From an uncultured Alphaproteobacteria bacterium (lineage in GTDB: Bacteria; Pseudomonadota; Alphaproteobacteria; HIMB59), in assembly GCA_902526965.1 (NCBI GenBank), contig CABZMT010000006.1, positions 1-62,412 of the forward strand: a stretch of 62,412 bases of DNA, written 5' to 3'. The position numbers were made by a program, and so were the translations under genes. Each line of letters begins with the position of its first letter. The first letter of the stretch is position 1. Shown one piece after another: positions 1 through 11,937 of the stretch. Under the pieces are notes generated by a model. That model was not told the DNA's origin and did not search any database. It saw only the letters and a list, made by a program, of their open reading frames with translations.

Positions 1-1
1 T

Positions 2-214
2 CAAAATAAAAAGAAAATAAAAGAAGAATTAGGTGACTTATTATTTTCCTGTATTAATTTATCAAGAAAATTAGGACTTGATACTGAGACTGTTATCAGA
101 GACTCTAATAGAAAGTTTGAAAAACGTTTTAAAAAAATGGAAAAACAAATGAATAAAAAAAAATTAGAGTGGAATTTAAAAAACCTTGAAAAACAATGGC
201 AAAACTCAAAATAA
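2..214 (+). CDS. mazG: MazG nucleoside triphosphate pyrophosphohydrolase, C-terminal fragment
   Basis: This is the last 70 codons of a gene that begins before the window. The fragment carries the EELGDLLF block of the second MazG domain, which supplies metal-binding acidic residues, then a segment of the type NRKFEKRF and a lysine-rich tail ending in TAA. MazG hydrolyses non-canonical or excess (d)NTPs to the monophosphate and pyrophosphate in the cytoplasm. The stop lies 19 bases inside the following TolC-like gene, so the two are probably translated from one transcript. The reading frame was worked out by hand. The upstream part cannot be judged. Confidence 0.85.
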   Translation, partial: QNKKKIKEELGDLLFSCINLSRKLGLDTETVIRDSNRKFEKRFKKMEKQMNKKKLEWNLKNLEKQWQNSK

Positions 215-1470
215 TCCTATTTAGTATATTTTTTTCAGTTTTATCTAATAATTTGTTATCTTACGAAATTACAGATCTAATAAAAATTCTTATTGAAAAA
301 AATGAAACTAATTCAAAATTTAAATATGACAATTTAATAGAAGATAAAGATTTACAAAATGCTGACACGTTATATATACCGGAAATTGATTACTCATTTA
401 ATATCTCTAATAATTATTCAAGTACTATAAGTTCATCTAATTATAATTCAGATACTCATACTCTAAGTGCTACAGTTAATCTTTATAATGGTGGTTTTAG
501 TCAATTAAATTTAATTACAACACAAACAAGAAATCAGGCTTTTGATTATTTAAGGGAGTATAAAAAACAATTATTAATTAAAGAATTACTCAACGGCTAT
601 AGTAATTTGCAAGCATTAGTTTTTAAAAAGAAAAATCAACAGATGAATTTAGAGTTTTATAAAAAGAAAGTTCTAGAAGCAGAAATTTTATTTCAAGCAA
701 ATAGAACTACTAAAACTGAGTTATTGGATTTAGAAAATGAACTATTAGAAGCACAAACAGTACTATTAGATTTTGATAGACAGATAGATAACTTAATGCT
801 GCAAGTAAGTAAATTACTTGATTTAGAAATTAAAGATGAAGATGTAAATTTTGATTATGAAATTGACGTATCAAACAATCAAATTAATAAGAAATTATTT
901 TCAGATTTAATGGGATCTTCTTATGGTCAATATTTATCTTTTATAGAAAATACATATTTACCTGAGTTGGAAATGAGTAAAAAAGATCTGAGACCGTCAG
1001 TTGATCTGTCATACTCTTTAAGTGAAAGTCAAAATTACTCTGCAACAATTGATCATAGAAGATCCTCTTCACTATCTTTGGTATTAACTGTACCTATTTA
1101 TGATGGCTACAAAGATGAAAATAATTTTGATATAGAACAATACAATTATCAAAAAAAATTGCTTGAACATAAAGATTTGAAGAGAGATATGTTAAATACA
1201 TATCTAGAGGCATGGAATAACTATAATTATTATTTAAATAAAATTGATAACCAAGTGAAAATTATGGATACCTTGAAACTGAAATTAAAAGGTAATGAAA
1301 TACTGTACAAGGCACAGAAAATTAATATCACTGAATTAATAGAAAGTCAGAACGACTTAAATGATGCGCAAAATATTTTATTAGATTTGAATTCTCTCAG
1401 AAAATATTATTTAATAGATATTCTTATTTTTAACGGGGATTTAAATACTATTATTAATGGATTGGGATAG
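196..1470 (+). CDS. TolC-like outer-membrane efflux protein
   Basis: A 424-residue protein with an N-terminal signal peptide (lysine at 3 and 5, hydrophobic stretch to about residue 20). Two similar halves follow, rich in Gln, Asn and Leu coiled-coil segments alternating with Tyr/Ser-rich beta-strand segments (about 60-110 and 265-310). This is the layout of the outer membrane efflux (TolC/OEP) family, which forms trimeric periplasm-spanning exit ducts. No membrane-fusion or inner-membrane pump gene is in the window, so the partner and substrate are unknown. The start overlaps mazG by 19 bases and the end overlaps the LysR gene by 14, suggesting one transcript. Confidence 0.8.
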   Translation: MAKLKIILFSIFFSVLSNNLLSYEITDLIKILIEKNETNSKFKYDNLIEDKDLQNADTLYIPEIDYSFNISNNYSSTISSSNYNSDTHTLSATVNLYNGGFSQLNLITTQTRNQAFDYLREYKKQLLIKELLNGYSNLQALVFKKKNQQMNLEFYKKKVLEAEILFQANRTTKTELLDLENELLEAQTVLLDFDRQIDNLMLQVSKLLDLEIKDEDVNFDYEIDVSNNQINKKLFSDLMGSSYGQYLSFIENTYLPELEMSKKDLRPSVDLSYSLSESQNYSATIDHRRSSSLSLVLTVPIYDGYKDENNFDIEQYNYQKKLLEHKDLKRDMLNTYLEAWNNYNYYLNKIDNQVKIMDTLKLKLKGNEILYKAQKINITELIESQNDLNDAQNILLDLNSLRKYYLIDILIFNGDLNTIINGLG

Positions 1471-2350
1471 ATTAAAAACATTTTATCATGTTGCTACAGC
1501 TGGTAGCATATCTAGAGCCATGGATACAATCCATCTCAGTCAGTCAGCGATTACAAGACAAATACAATCTTTAGAACACAGTCTAAAGACGAAGCTTTTT
1601 AAAAGACACACCAAGGGTATAACTCTTACAGAACAAGGTACATATCTTTTTGAAGAGACTGAGAAAATATTTGCTGATTTAAATTCTATTGAAAAAAAGA
1701 TAGTTGAGTATAAGTCAGTTCCCACTGGAAACCTGTCTATCAACACAACAGTTGCATTTGGCTCTATGTGGCTTAGTCCAAGAATAAATGAATTTATTCA
1801 TGGATACCCAGAGATTAATCTTAAATTAAACTATTCTGAAGACGAGCAAGATATGCTTCGCCAAGATTATGATATTGGTTTGTGGATGAGAAAACCTAAA
1901 CATTTGGACCTAGTGTCAAAACACATCGCAACTATTAAATATCATATCTATGGTTCTGCAAATTATATCAACGAAATGGGTATGCCACTGAGAAGATCTG
2001 AGCTGAATAGTCATCGTTTGATAACTTATGGTATAGGTAAGCCCTCTCCTCTCTCCGATACTAATTGGATATTAAAAACAGGTGTGAAAAAAAACCAAAA
2101 AAATAGAAGACCTCATATAACTATTAACAATCTCTATGGTCTATTAGTTGCAGTTGAAACTGGTGCAGGTTTAGCAGCATTACCTGATTATATGGCACAA
2201 CATAAAGCACACTTGGTTAAAGTATTGCCTGATATTCAAGGACCAAATTATGAAGTCCATATGGTTTATCATGAAAATTTAAAAGGAAGTTTAAAATTAA
2301 TTGCTTTTAGAGATTTCCTAATGAATAAAATAAGTCAGTGGAGATTTTGA
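1457..2350 (+). CDS. LysR-family transcriptional regulator
   Basis: A 297-residue LysR-type regulator. Residues 1-60 form the winged helix-turn-helix, with GSISRAMDTIHLSQSAITRQ as recognition region and a family-typical first helix (LKTFYHVATAGS). The remainder is a periplasmic-binding-protein-like effector domain. It overlaps the TolC-like gene by 14 bases and ends 41 bases before the ArgD-like gene on the same strand. That position makes either neighbour, or the opposing ArgB/ArgC/P-loop genes, possible targets. LysR proteins usually sense a metabolite of the pathway they control; the ligand cannot be read from the sequence. Confidence 0.9.
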   Translation: MDWDRLKTFYHVATAGSISRAMDTIHLSQSAITRQIQSLEHSLKTKLFKRHTKGITLTEQGTYLFEETEKIFADLNSIEKKIVEYKSVPTGNLSINTTVAFGSMWLSPRINEFIHGYPEINLKLNYSEDEQDMLRQDYDIGLWMRKPKHLDLVSKHIATIKYHIYGSANYINEMGMPLRRSELNSHRLITYGIGKPSPLSDTNWILKTGVKKNQKNRRPHITINNLYGLLVAVETGAGLAALPDYMAQHKAHLVKVLPDIQGPNYEVHMVYHENLKGSLKLIAFRDFLMNKISQWRF

Positions 2351-2391
2351 CTTTAAAAATTTCCTTATTTCATTAAAAGTTAAGTATAAGT

Positions 2392-3552
2392 ATGAATAAT
2401 TTATTAAAAACCTACAAATTTAGTAATTTTAAAGTTATCAAAGGACGAGGGTGTTATTTACACACTTCAAATAATAAAAAATTATTAGATTTTTCAGCTG
2501 GTGTGGCAGTTAATTCTCTTGGTTATAATCACCCAATTGTTAAAAAAAGTTTACAAGATCAAATAAAAACAGGCATAACTCATTTGTCTGGCTCACAAAT
2601 GCATGAGTTCAAGACTAAATTATCTAAATTATTATCTGAAAATTCTAACAAAGGTGATGTGTTCTTTTCTAATTCAGGTGCAGAAAGCATTGAAGCTGCA
2701 TTAAAAATAGCAAGAAACTATGGAAGTAAAAAGGGCAAAGATGAGATTATTGCTATGACTTCCTCTTTTCATGGTAGAACAATTGGAGCCTTATCAGTTG
2801 GTAGTAATAAAAAATATAAGACAGATATTGGACCTGTACCAGGGAAAGTAAAGTTTTGTAAGTTTAATGATGCCTCTCATCTTAAAAAACTAGTTAATAA
2901 AAAAACAATAGCCATTATCATAGAGTTTATTCAAGGAGATGGTGGTATCAATATTTGTAGTAAAACCTTTGCTAAAGCAATAAAAGATATTTGTAAAAGT
3001 AAGAAAATTTTGTTAATTGGAGATGAAATACAAGGCGGTATAGGTCGAACAGGAAAAATTTTTGCGTACAAACATTATGGTGTTAATCCAGATATAATAA
3101 CCTCTGCTAAAGGATTAGGTTCTGGCATCCCCATAGGTGCAACAATAGTAAAAAAATATATATCAAAGATAATTTCCACTGGTTTTCATGGTTCTACGTT
3201 TGGTGGAGGTATGCTTCAGACAAGAATTTCTTATAACGTATTGAAGTATATAAATACTAAATCTTTTTTAAATAAAGTACTGATTAATGGTAAATTATTA
3301 TCGCGCTTACTTAAAAAAATGCATGACAATCACATAGATAAAATAGTTGATACAAGATGCCTAGGTTTGATGGCTGGTATAGAATTTAGAAATAATGAAA
3401 TAGCTTTGAAAACATATAATAAAATGGCCAAAAATGGACTTATATCAACACTAATACAAGATAAAATAATACGTCTTACACCTCCTCTAATTGTTTCAAA
3501 AAATGAAATAAATAAGGCTACTCAGATAGTTGCTAAATCTTTAAGAAATTAG
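2392..3552 (+). CDS. argD: ArgD-like acetylornithine/class III aminotransferase
   Basis: A 386-residue class III PLP aminotransferase. Visible motifs are FSAGVAVNSLGYNHP near the N-terminus, the phosphate-binding NSGAESIEAALKIAR, SSFHGRT, GDEIQGGIGRTG and the PLP-lysine segment SAKGLGSGIPIGA. This is the ArgD/LysJ pattern, converting N-acetyl-glutamate semialdehyde plus glutamate to N-acetylornithine and 2-oxoglutarate. The gene ends base-to-base against the stop of the ArgB-like kinase on the opposite strand, so kinase, reductase and aminotransferase of one route sit together but face each other. Substrate is inferred from family and neighbours. LysJ-like or diaminobutyrate-type activity cannot be excluded. 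Confidence 0.85.
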   Translation: MNNLLKTYKFSNFKVIKGRGCYLHTSNNKKLLDFSAGVAVNSLGYNHPIVKKSLQDQIKTGITHLSGSQMHEFKTKLSKLLSENSNKGDVFFSNSGAESIEAALKIARNYGSKKGKDEIIAMTSSFHGRTIGALSVGSNKKYKTDIGPVPGKVKFCKFNDASHLKKLVNKKTIAIIIEFIQGDGGINICSKTFAKAIKDICKSKKILLIGDEIQGGIGRTGKIFAYKHYGVNPDIITSAKGLGSGIPIGATIVKKYISKIISTGFHGSTFGGGMLQTRISYNVLKYINTKSFLNKVLINGKLLSRLLKKMHDNHIDKIVDTRCLGLMAGIEFRNNEIALKTYNKMAKNGLISTLIQDKIIRLTPPLIVSKNEINKATQIVAKSLRN

Positions 3553-4404
3553 TTAATAATCAAGGGATTGTTTTTGAAAGACTGTACCAATACCCTCTTC
3601 TGTCTCTAACTCATTTATAAGAGCGTTCTTTATTTCACCACTAATAATGTGTATTTTTTGAACGCCTTGGTTAAGTGCCTTTAAGGAGTTTTCAACTTTT
3701 ACAATCATTCCGTTAGATATAATTTTTTCATCAAAAAGCTTTTTTGCTACGTTTTCATCAACTGCAGAAATTCTTTTTCCTTCAGTATCCTTTATAAAAG
3801 GAACGTCTGATATAAAAATTAATTTACTTGCAGACAAATTAATTGCTAATTCTGTAGCAATAGTATCGGCGTTAACATTTAATACTTCAGAAGTATTTTT
3901 ATCTAAAACTAAACTCGGCATAATAATCATATCATGTTCCTTAAATAAGTTTTTGATTTGTAATGCATCAACTGATACAACATCTCCTACTTGACCATAG
4001 TCAACTCCATCAATCAATTCTCTTTTCTTTGCGGCAATGAAGTCTTTTTTAGAAATAGGAATTGGAAAATTTCTAATATTATAACGTGAGCTCAAACTAA
4101 ATATATCAATCAATATTTGACCAGAAATTTTCTTTGCTGCCTCTATATCATCAGAAGAAGTTATTCTTCTTCCATTTAATTTTTTTGGCTCTATACCATG
4201 AACGTTAATCATATAATTATCTAGCTGCCGACCAAATCCAAAGACCAATACTACTTTTAATTTGGTAATAGAATTTAAGAGTTCTTTTATGTCACTAATA
4301 ACATTATCGATGTTTTCTTGATTATCACAAATTTTACCACTTACTTTAATTACAAGAATTGAATTTTGTAATATGGACTGATAAAAACTTTGATTTTTAA
4401 TCAT
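3553..4404 (-). CDS. argB: Divergent acetylglutamate kinase (ArgB-like)
   Basis: A 283-residue amino-acid-kinase-fold protein. The acetylglutamate pocket is recognisable: NGRRIT (residues 77-82, arginine for the substrate carboxylate), LNVNADTIA (175-183), ISDVPFI, and SNGMIVKV with the conserved lysine K236, then EEGIGT at the C-terminus. The nucleotide/phosphate loops are altered: the usual K-x-G-G is K20-V-S-G and the usual HGGG is F55-G-F-G. It should phosphorylate N-acetylglutamate, or a related N-acyl acid, at the gamma-carboxylate. ArgC stop and ArgB start overlap by 4 bases. Whether these changes leave normal kinase activity is unknown. Confidence 0.75.
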   Translation of the reverse strand: MIKNQSFYQSILQNSILVIKVSGKICDNQENIDNVISDIKELLNSITKLKVVLVFGFGRQLDNYMINVHGIEPKKLNGRRITSSDDIEAAKKISGQILIDIFSLSSRYNIRNFPIPISKKDFIAAKKRELIDGVDYGQVGDVVSVDALQIKNLFKEHDMIIMPSLVLDKNTSEVLNVNADTIATELAINLSASKLIFISDVPFIKDTEGKRISAVDENVAKKLFDEKIISNGMIVKVENSLKALNQGVQKIHIISGEIKNALINELETEEGIGTVFQKQSLDY

Positions 4405-5393
4405 AGGTACAAAGGTATCATTTGATTTAATCCAAGTGCTTGATCTTGGTCAAAGATAAGGTTCATGCATTCTACGGCGTTACCAGATGCACCTTTCACT
4501 AAATTATCTAAGCATGCCTCAACAACAAAATGGTTCTCATCCTTAAAAGAAACGGCAATATCACAAAAGTTAGAGCCAACCACATTAGAGAGTTTTGTAT
4601 TATTCTGAATTCTTATAAAAGGAGCAGATTTAAAACAATCTACTAAACATGAGTCTAAAAAATCATTATTGACGGTTTCTTTTGTTTCGATGTGACTTGT
4701 TAAATATATACCTCTTGAAAAAGGCCCAGATAGTGGCACAAAAGATAGGTTTTTTCTTAAATTTGGAAAAGATTGATAAATTTCAGCCAAATGACGATGG
4801 GAATTGATATTATAAGAAAATATATCTTTAGATCTTGTTGAATGATGATTTTTGTTTGTTGGATTTTTACCACCACCACTAGATCCTGTAATAGCAGTTA
4901 CAGATACATTTTTAATTATGGAGTGAAATGGCAATAAAGATAACTGTGTTGTTAATGCAAAACATCCTGGGTTAGAAATATTTGAAGATTTTTTTATTTC
5001 ATCACCAGAATTTTCAATGAAGCCATATTGAAACTGACTTTGAGTATTAATATCAAAATTAGATTTATAATATTTATTATAATCCTCTTGATTAGAAATT
5101 CTAAAATCAGAACTCAGATCTATAATTTTAACTTTTGACATTAATTCTTTTACATATTCATCAGCTGATCCGTGAGGTAATGCTAAAAAAACACAATCTA
5201 AATTTTTAAAATCATCTAGATTATCTGTTTGTATGTCATTGAAATTTAATGATTGTAAATGAGTAAACTCCTCATCAATCGCTAACTCTCTTTGAAATAT
5301 TTTTGATAACTTTACATTTGGATGCATAGAGAGAATTCGTATTAATTCTATACCTAAATAACCATTAGCACCTATTATACCTACTTTAATCAT
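4401..5393 (-). CDS. argC: N-acetyl-gamma-glutamyl-phosphate reductase-like (ArgC/LysY family)
   Basis: A 330-residue NADPH-dependent acyl-phosphate reductase. Residues 4-14 (VGIIGANGYLG) are the Rossmann loop. ALPHG and DLSSDFR follow, the catalytic cysteine is C144 in NPGCFAL, and NSHRHLAE supplies the catalytic histidine. A block GSSGGGK (170-176) followed by two histidines at 183-184 resembles, from memory, the LysY-type segment more than the usual ArgC SGVSGAG. The C-terminal LVKGASGNAVECMNL is standard for the family. It reduces the product of the downstream kinase to the semialdehyde. It overlaps the P-loop gene by 8 bases and the kinase by 4, so the three form an operon. Confidence 0.85.
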   Translation of the reverse strand: MIKVGIIGANGYLGIELIRILSMHPNVKLSKIFQRELAIDEEFTHLQSLNFNDIQTDNLDDFKNLDCVFLALPHGSADEYVKELMSKVKIIDLSSDFRISNQEDYNKYYKSNFDINTQSQFQYGFIENSGDEIKKSSNISNPGCFALTTQLSLLPFHSIIKNVSVTAITGSSGGGKNPTNKNHHSTRSKDIFSYNINSHRHLAEIYQSFPNLRKNLSFVPLSGPFSRGIYLTSHIETKETVNNDFLDSCLVDCFKSAPFIRIQNNTKLSNVVGSNFCDIAVSFKDENHFVVEACLDNLVKGASGNAVECMNLIFDQDQALGLNQMIPLYL

Positions 5394-6432
5394 TATTAAT
5401 CCTATTGATTATCTTTGCAAAAACATTGACATGATTAGTTGAATTATAAATATTTAAAAAGTCTGAATTAGGTATAGAAAATTTATCGATAGATTGTTTG
5501 TAGGCAGAAACATTATTTGTAACAGGTCCGCTTATAATCAATAATTTATTGTCTAAATTATTTAATTTTAGGTTCTCAATAATATTTACTGCCCCTGATA
5601 CATCATAAGCACAAATGATAATTACTTCGATTGAGTCCGTAATTTCAGTATTTTGAATGATTTCCTTGGTTCCATAATCTCCATGATAGCCATCTCCTAA
5701 TTCCATTAAAATTATTTCTGCATCTTCTGACATATCACTAATAATAGAGGCGGAGCAATTTTGTATAGTTTCTTTGTCATTCATACAGGTACTAGGAAGA
5801 CCATAATCTACAAAATCTGATGTTTTATAAGCACCATTATCTTCATAAGAGTATAAATCTTTTTGGGAAGCAGTGCCTGCTAACTTACATGCATTAATTT
5901 TCTTATAATAGTTACTGAGTGTTTTAATTATAAAAGAAGTTACAGTCGTTTTTCCTGAGTCTATACCAGTGCCGATGACAGCTATAGATGGAATTTTATT
6001 TTTTATCTTCTTTTCTTTAATTTTAGAATAATCTGCTAAATTCAATTGTTTATTATTTTTATCTATAATTGATCCAAGCACTTCACATTCTGTAGCTGGG
6101 CCCAAGAGGATATTGAAATCTTTACAATTACCAATGACCCCTCCTAAATTTAAAATATGAATTTTATCATATTTATTTAATTCAGAGGGAACAGATCCTG
6201 TCATTCCTGAGGATGCAATCCTATTACCTAAAGCACCAATGATAATATCTTCTTCAGTTAATTCAGTAATTCTTCCAGAAATTAGCTCTAGCTTGTTATA
6301 ATTAGGATTAACTGTAATTACTTTTACTGCAATTAGTTGCCCTTGATTACAATTAATCAAATCAGAAATACTCAATTCATCGATATTATTGATGTTTTTA
6401 AGTACAGAGCCTATTTTTTTTGTATTAATCAT
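5386..6432 (-). CDS. P-loop protein of unknown function, possibly DUF1611/DgcN-like
   Basis: A 348-residue protein I cannot assign with certainty. Residues 30-125 look like a small beta-rich domain with several glycines. A linker follows, then a P-loop domain with Walker A GTGIDSGKTT (154-163) and an acidic strand IILMELGDGYHGDYG (240-254) in the Walker B position. The order resembles what I recall of DUF1611 proteins (a GK-TT loop, then an 'E-G-x-G-x-x-H' strand); one member, DgcN, is reported to N-acetylate glutamate. The gene leads an operon with ArgC- and ArgB-like genes, so making an N-acyl-glutamate substrate would fit. This is inference. A dethiobiotin-synthetase/MobB-like ligase is an alternative. 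Confidence 0.45.
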   Translation of the reverse strand: MINTKKIGSVLKNINNIDELSISDLINCNQGQLIAVKVITVNPNYNKLELISGRITELTEEDIIIGALGNRIASSGMTGSVPSELNKYDKIHILNLGGVIGNCKDFNILLGPATECEVLGSIIDKNNKQLNLADYSKIKEKKIKNKIPSIAVIGTGIDSGKTTVTSFIIKTLSNYYKKINACKLAGTASQKDLYSYEDNGAYKTSDFVDYGLPSTCMNDKETIQNCSASIISDMSEDAEIILMELGDGYHGDYGTKEIIQNTEITDSIEVIIICAYDVSGAVNIIENLKLNNLDNKLLIISGPVTNNVSAYKQSIDKFSIPNSDFLNIYNSTNHVNVFAKIINRINND

Positions 6433-6508
6433 CTTAAGGTTGGTTTTATATAATTATCAAGAATATAAGCAATATTTTATTTAATTGAAAATTTATAAGA
6501 ATATTAGA

Positions 6509-7696
6509 CTAAAGCTTTAAATTACGTACATTTTTAGCTGCTTGGCGAATTCTTTGCTCATTTTCTACTAAACCTATTCGTACAAAACCCTCACCATATT
6601 CGCCAAAAGCGATACCTGGCGAAACAGCTACTTCAGCTTTTGTCATTAAATCCTTAGCAAATTTTAAAGATCCCTTATTTTGGTATTTTTTGGGTATAGG
6701 TGCCCATGCAAACATACTCGCTTGAGGACTAGGGATATTCCAACCTGATCGTGACATAGACTCGACTAAGACATTTCTTCTGCTCTCATAAATAGACCTA
6801 ATTTCAGAGACACATGATTGAGATCCATTAAGAGCGGTAGCAGCTGCAACTTGAACAGGTGTGAAGGCTCCATAATCTAAGTAAGATTTAATTTTAGTTA
6901 GAGCTTCAATTAGTTTTTTATTTCCAACAGCAAAACCTATCCTCCAGCCAGCCATTGCATATGTCTTTGACATAGAAGTAAACTCAACAGCTATTTCTTT
7001 GGCTCGATGAACTTGTAAAATTGAAGGCGGTGGTTTCTTATCAAAGTATATTTCTGCATAAGCAAGATCAGATAAAACATATACATTATACTTTAACGCC
7101 ATCTTAATAATTTCCTTATAAAAATCTAAATCTACTACTTGTGCAGTTGGATTAGAGGGAAAAGAAACAATTAATGCCACAGGCGAAGGTGAACTATTTC
7201 TTATAGAGCGATCTAATCTTTCTAAGTATGTCTCAGGATCAAAGATACCATCTTTCATGGTTTGTAGATGTCTTAGTGAAGCGCCTGCTATGATAAATCC
7301 ATAGGGGTGAATAGGATATGAAGGGTTAGGTGAGATAATAATATCCCCAGGTGTTGAAATTGCTTGAGCTAAGTTAGCCAACCCCTCTTTTGAACCCAAA
7401 GTTACTATAACCTCACTGTCAGGATTTAATTTAACACCAAATCTTTTTTGATAATATTTAGCTTGTGCTTTTCTTAAACCAGGCACCCCTTTGCTCATAG
7501 AATATCTACCTGTTCCTGGTTTATCAGTCACTTCTTTTAATTTGTCTCTTATATGTTTAGGTGTTGGCATATCTGGATTTCCCATACCAAAATCAATAAT
7601 ATCTCTCCCATTTTTTCTGAGTTTTGCTTTAAGTTTATTTATCTCTCCAAATATATAGGGAGGTAAACGATCAATTCTGTTAAAATCTTGCTTCAC
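6509..7696 (-). CDS. alaC: Class I PLP aminotransferase, AlaC-like (glutamate-pyruvate type)
   Basis: A 395-residue fold-type I aminotransferase starting at GTG. It opens with a segment of the type DRLPPYIFGEINKLK and then shows IDFGMGNPDMPTP, GKFGV-type helices, SFPSNPTAQ, DLAYAEIYFD and the PLP lysine in SMSKTYAMAGWRIGF. These match the AlaC/YfdZ alanine aminotransferase branch, related to LL-diaminopimelate aminotransferases. In many alphaproteobacteria this gene precedes homoserine dehydrogenase, but here it follows a PhzF-like gene by 60 bases and precedes the P-loop/ArgC/ArgB genes by 76. Expected role: alanine and pyruvate interconversion with glutamate. Confidence 0.85.
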   Translation of the reverse strand: MKQDFNRIDRLPPYIFGEINKLKAKLRKNGRDIIDFGMGNPDMPTPKHIRDKLKEVTDKPGTGRYSMSKGVPGLRKAQAKYYQKRFGVKLNPDSEVIVTLGSKEGLANLAQAISTPGDIIISPNPSYPIHPYGFIIAGASLRHLQTMKDGIFDPETYLERLDRSIRNSSPSPVALIVSFPSNPTAQVVDLDFYKEIIKMALKYNVYVLSDLAYAEIYFDKKPPPSILQVHRAKEIAVEFTSMSKTYAMAGWRIGFAVGNKKLIEALTKIKSYLDYGAFTPVQVAAATALNGSQSCVSEIRSIYESRRNVLVESMSRSGWNIPSPQASMFAWAPIPKKYQNKGSLKFAKDLMTKAEVAVSPGIAFGEYGEGFVRIGLVENEQRIRQAAKNVRNLKL

Positions 7697-7736
7697 AATG
7701 TTTAAAATAGATTTTTTTATAAATATCTAAAGTATT

Positions 7737-7755
7737 AAAATATTCAAAATATTTT
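7737..7755. repeat. 8-bp inverted repeat directly after the PhzF-like stop
   Basis: AAAATATT and AATATTTT are separated by 3 bases, giving a perfect hairpin 1 base beyond the stop of the PhzF-like gene. All stem pairs are A-T and no T-run follows on the minus strand, so termination of the guaB-guaA-phzF transcript is only a weak possibility. It also lies 41 bases upstream of the alaC start and could be an operator. Confidence 0.35.
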
Positions 7756-7756
7756 T

Positions 7757-8546
7757 TTAGGCTAGTTCTATTTCACCTCTAAAAAAAGTTATAGCCTCTC
7801 CACCTATGAGAACTCTATCATTCATGTCTGTGCAATGAACTTTTCCTCCTCTTTCAGAAATTTGAAAAGCAATCATCTCTTTTTTATTGAGTATTTTAGA
7901 CCAATATGGAATTAATTCACAATGAGAGGAGCCTGTTACAGGATCTTCAGGTATACCCAATTTTGGAGCAAAATTCCTTGATACAAAATCTGACTCATCT
8001 CCTCTTGCTGTAATTACAACAGAAGGGTAATTAAGTTTCTTTAACTTTTCTAAATCTGGCTTTATAGATTTAATATCGTTTTGATTTTCAAATACAGCTA
8101 TTAAGTCTCTATGTGCTAATAGTTCAATAGGAGTTTTACCTAATGCTTCAAAAATATCAGATGTCGCTTTAGCAGCTTTTGGTGGTCTTGAAGGAAAGTC
8201 CATTAAATAAAGATTTTTATTAAAAGAAACATTTAAGGTATCGCCTATTTTTGTTTTGAAACTCAATGATCTTATATTAGTTTTATATTCATTTATTAAA
8301 ATATGAGCAGTTGCTAAAGTTGGGTGGCCAGCTAGATCCAACTCAGTTTTAGGAGTAAACCACCTTATATAAAATTTTTCTCCCTCATCTATGTAGAATG
8401 CCGTTTCTGATAAATTATTCTCCATAGCTATATTTTGCATTATTTGATCAGGTAACCATTCTTTTAAAGGGCATACAGCTGCAGGATTTCCTTTAAAAAT
8501 TTTAGAGGCAAAAGCATCAACTTGGTAAATAGGAATTTTCAATTTT

Positions 8547-8560
<14 letters not shown>
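7757..8560 (-). CDS. PhzF family isomerase-like protein
   Basis: A 267-residue PhzF/YddE-type protein with two related halves. The N-terminal half has IYQVDAFASKIFKGNPAAVC and NLSETAFYI, which holds the catalytic glutamate; the C-terminal half has PEDPVTGSSHCELIPYW. Family members are cytoplasmic epimerases or isomerases of small amino or hydroxy acids, and most have unknown physiological substrates. The listed start is a TTG overlapping the end of guaA by 14 bases. A second in-frame TTG at 8542, with GGGA about 10 bases upstream, is equally plausible and would leave 4 bases after guaA. Either way it is probably cotranscribed with guaBA. Confidence 0.85.
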
Positions 8561-11569
<3,009 letters not shown>

Positions 11570-11592
11570 TTATATTAAAATCAAGGACTGAA

Positions 11593-11937
11593 CTAAGAGA
11601 GTTTTCTTCCGTCATTAAGACCAGCGTCGTAATCTAAAGGATCGACATCATCTAAACATCCTAAATTTATACCCATACCGTTTGGATCTGTTCTTCGATT
11701 ATGATGAGTATAAATACCACAATGTTTGCAAAAAAAATGTTCAGCTAAGTTTAAATTGAACTGATAAAGTGATAAATCACTCTCTCCTTTTAAAAGTTTA
11801 AAGTTATCCTTAGGTACCATAATCATCTTTGCATTTTTTCTTATGCATATTGAGCAGTTACATTGCATAATTTTATCGAGATCGGACTCAATTTCAAATT
11901 CAATTGCCTTGCAATGACAAGAACCCTTATGATGCAC
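11593..11937 (-). CDS. GFA/CENP-V family zinc-binding protein
   Basis: A 114-residue protein of the glutathione-dependent formaldehyde-activating enzyme (GFA) fold. Zinc-ligand cysteines are visible as CHCKAIEFE near residue 7, CNCSIC at about 27-32 and CKHCGIYTHH near 70. Most small GFA proteins have no demonstrated formaldehyde activity, so the function is open. Translation appears to start at GTG (11937), 11 bases inside the end of the alpha/beta hydrolase gene. It probably belongs to the metY - hydrolase - GFA - guaB transcript. Confidence 0.8.
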   Translation of the reverse strand: MHHKGSCHCKAIEFEIESDLDKIMQCNCSICIRKNAKMIMVPKDNFKLLKGESDLSLYQFNLNLAEHFFCKHCGIYTHHNRRTDPNGMGINLGCLDDVDPLDYDAGLNDGRKLS

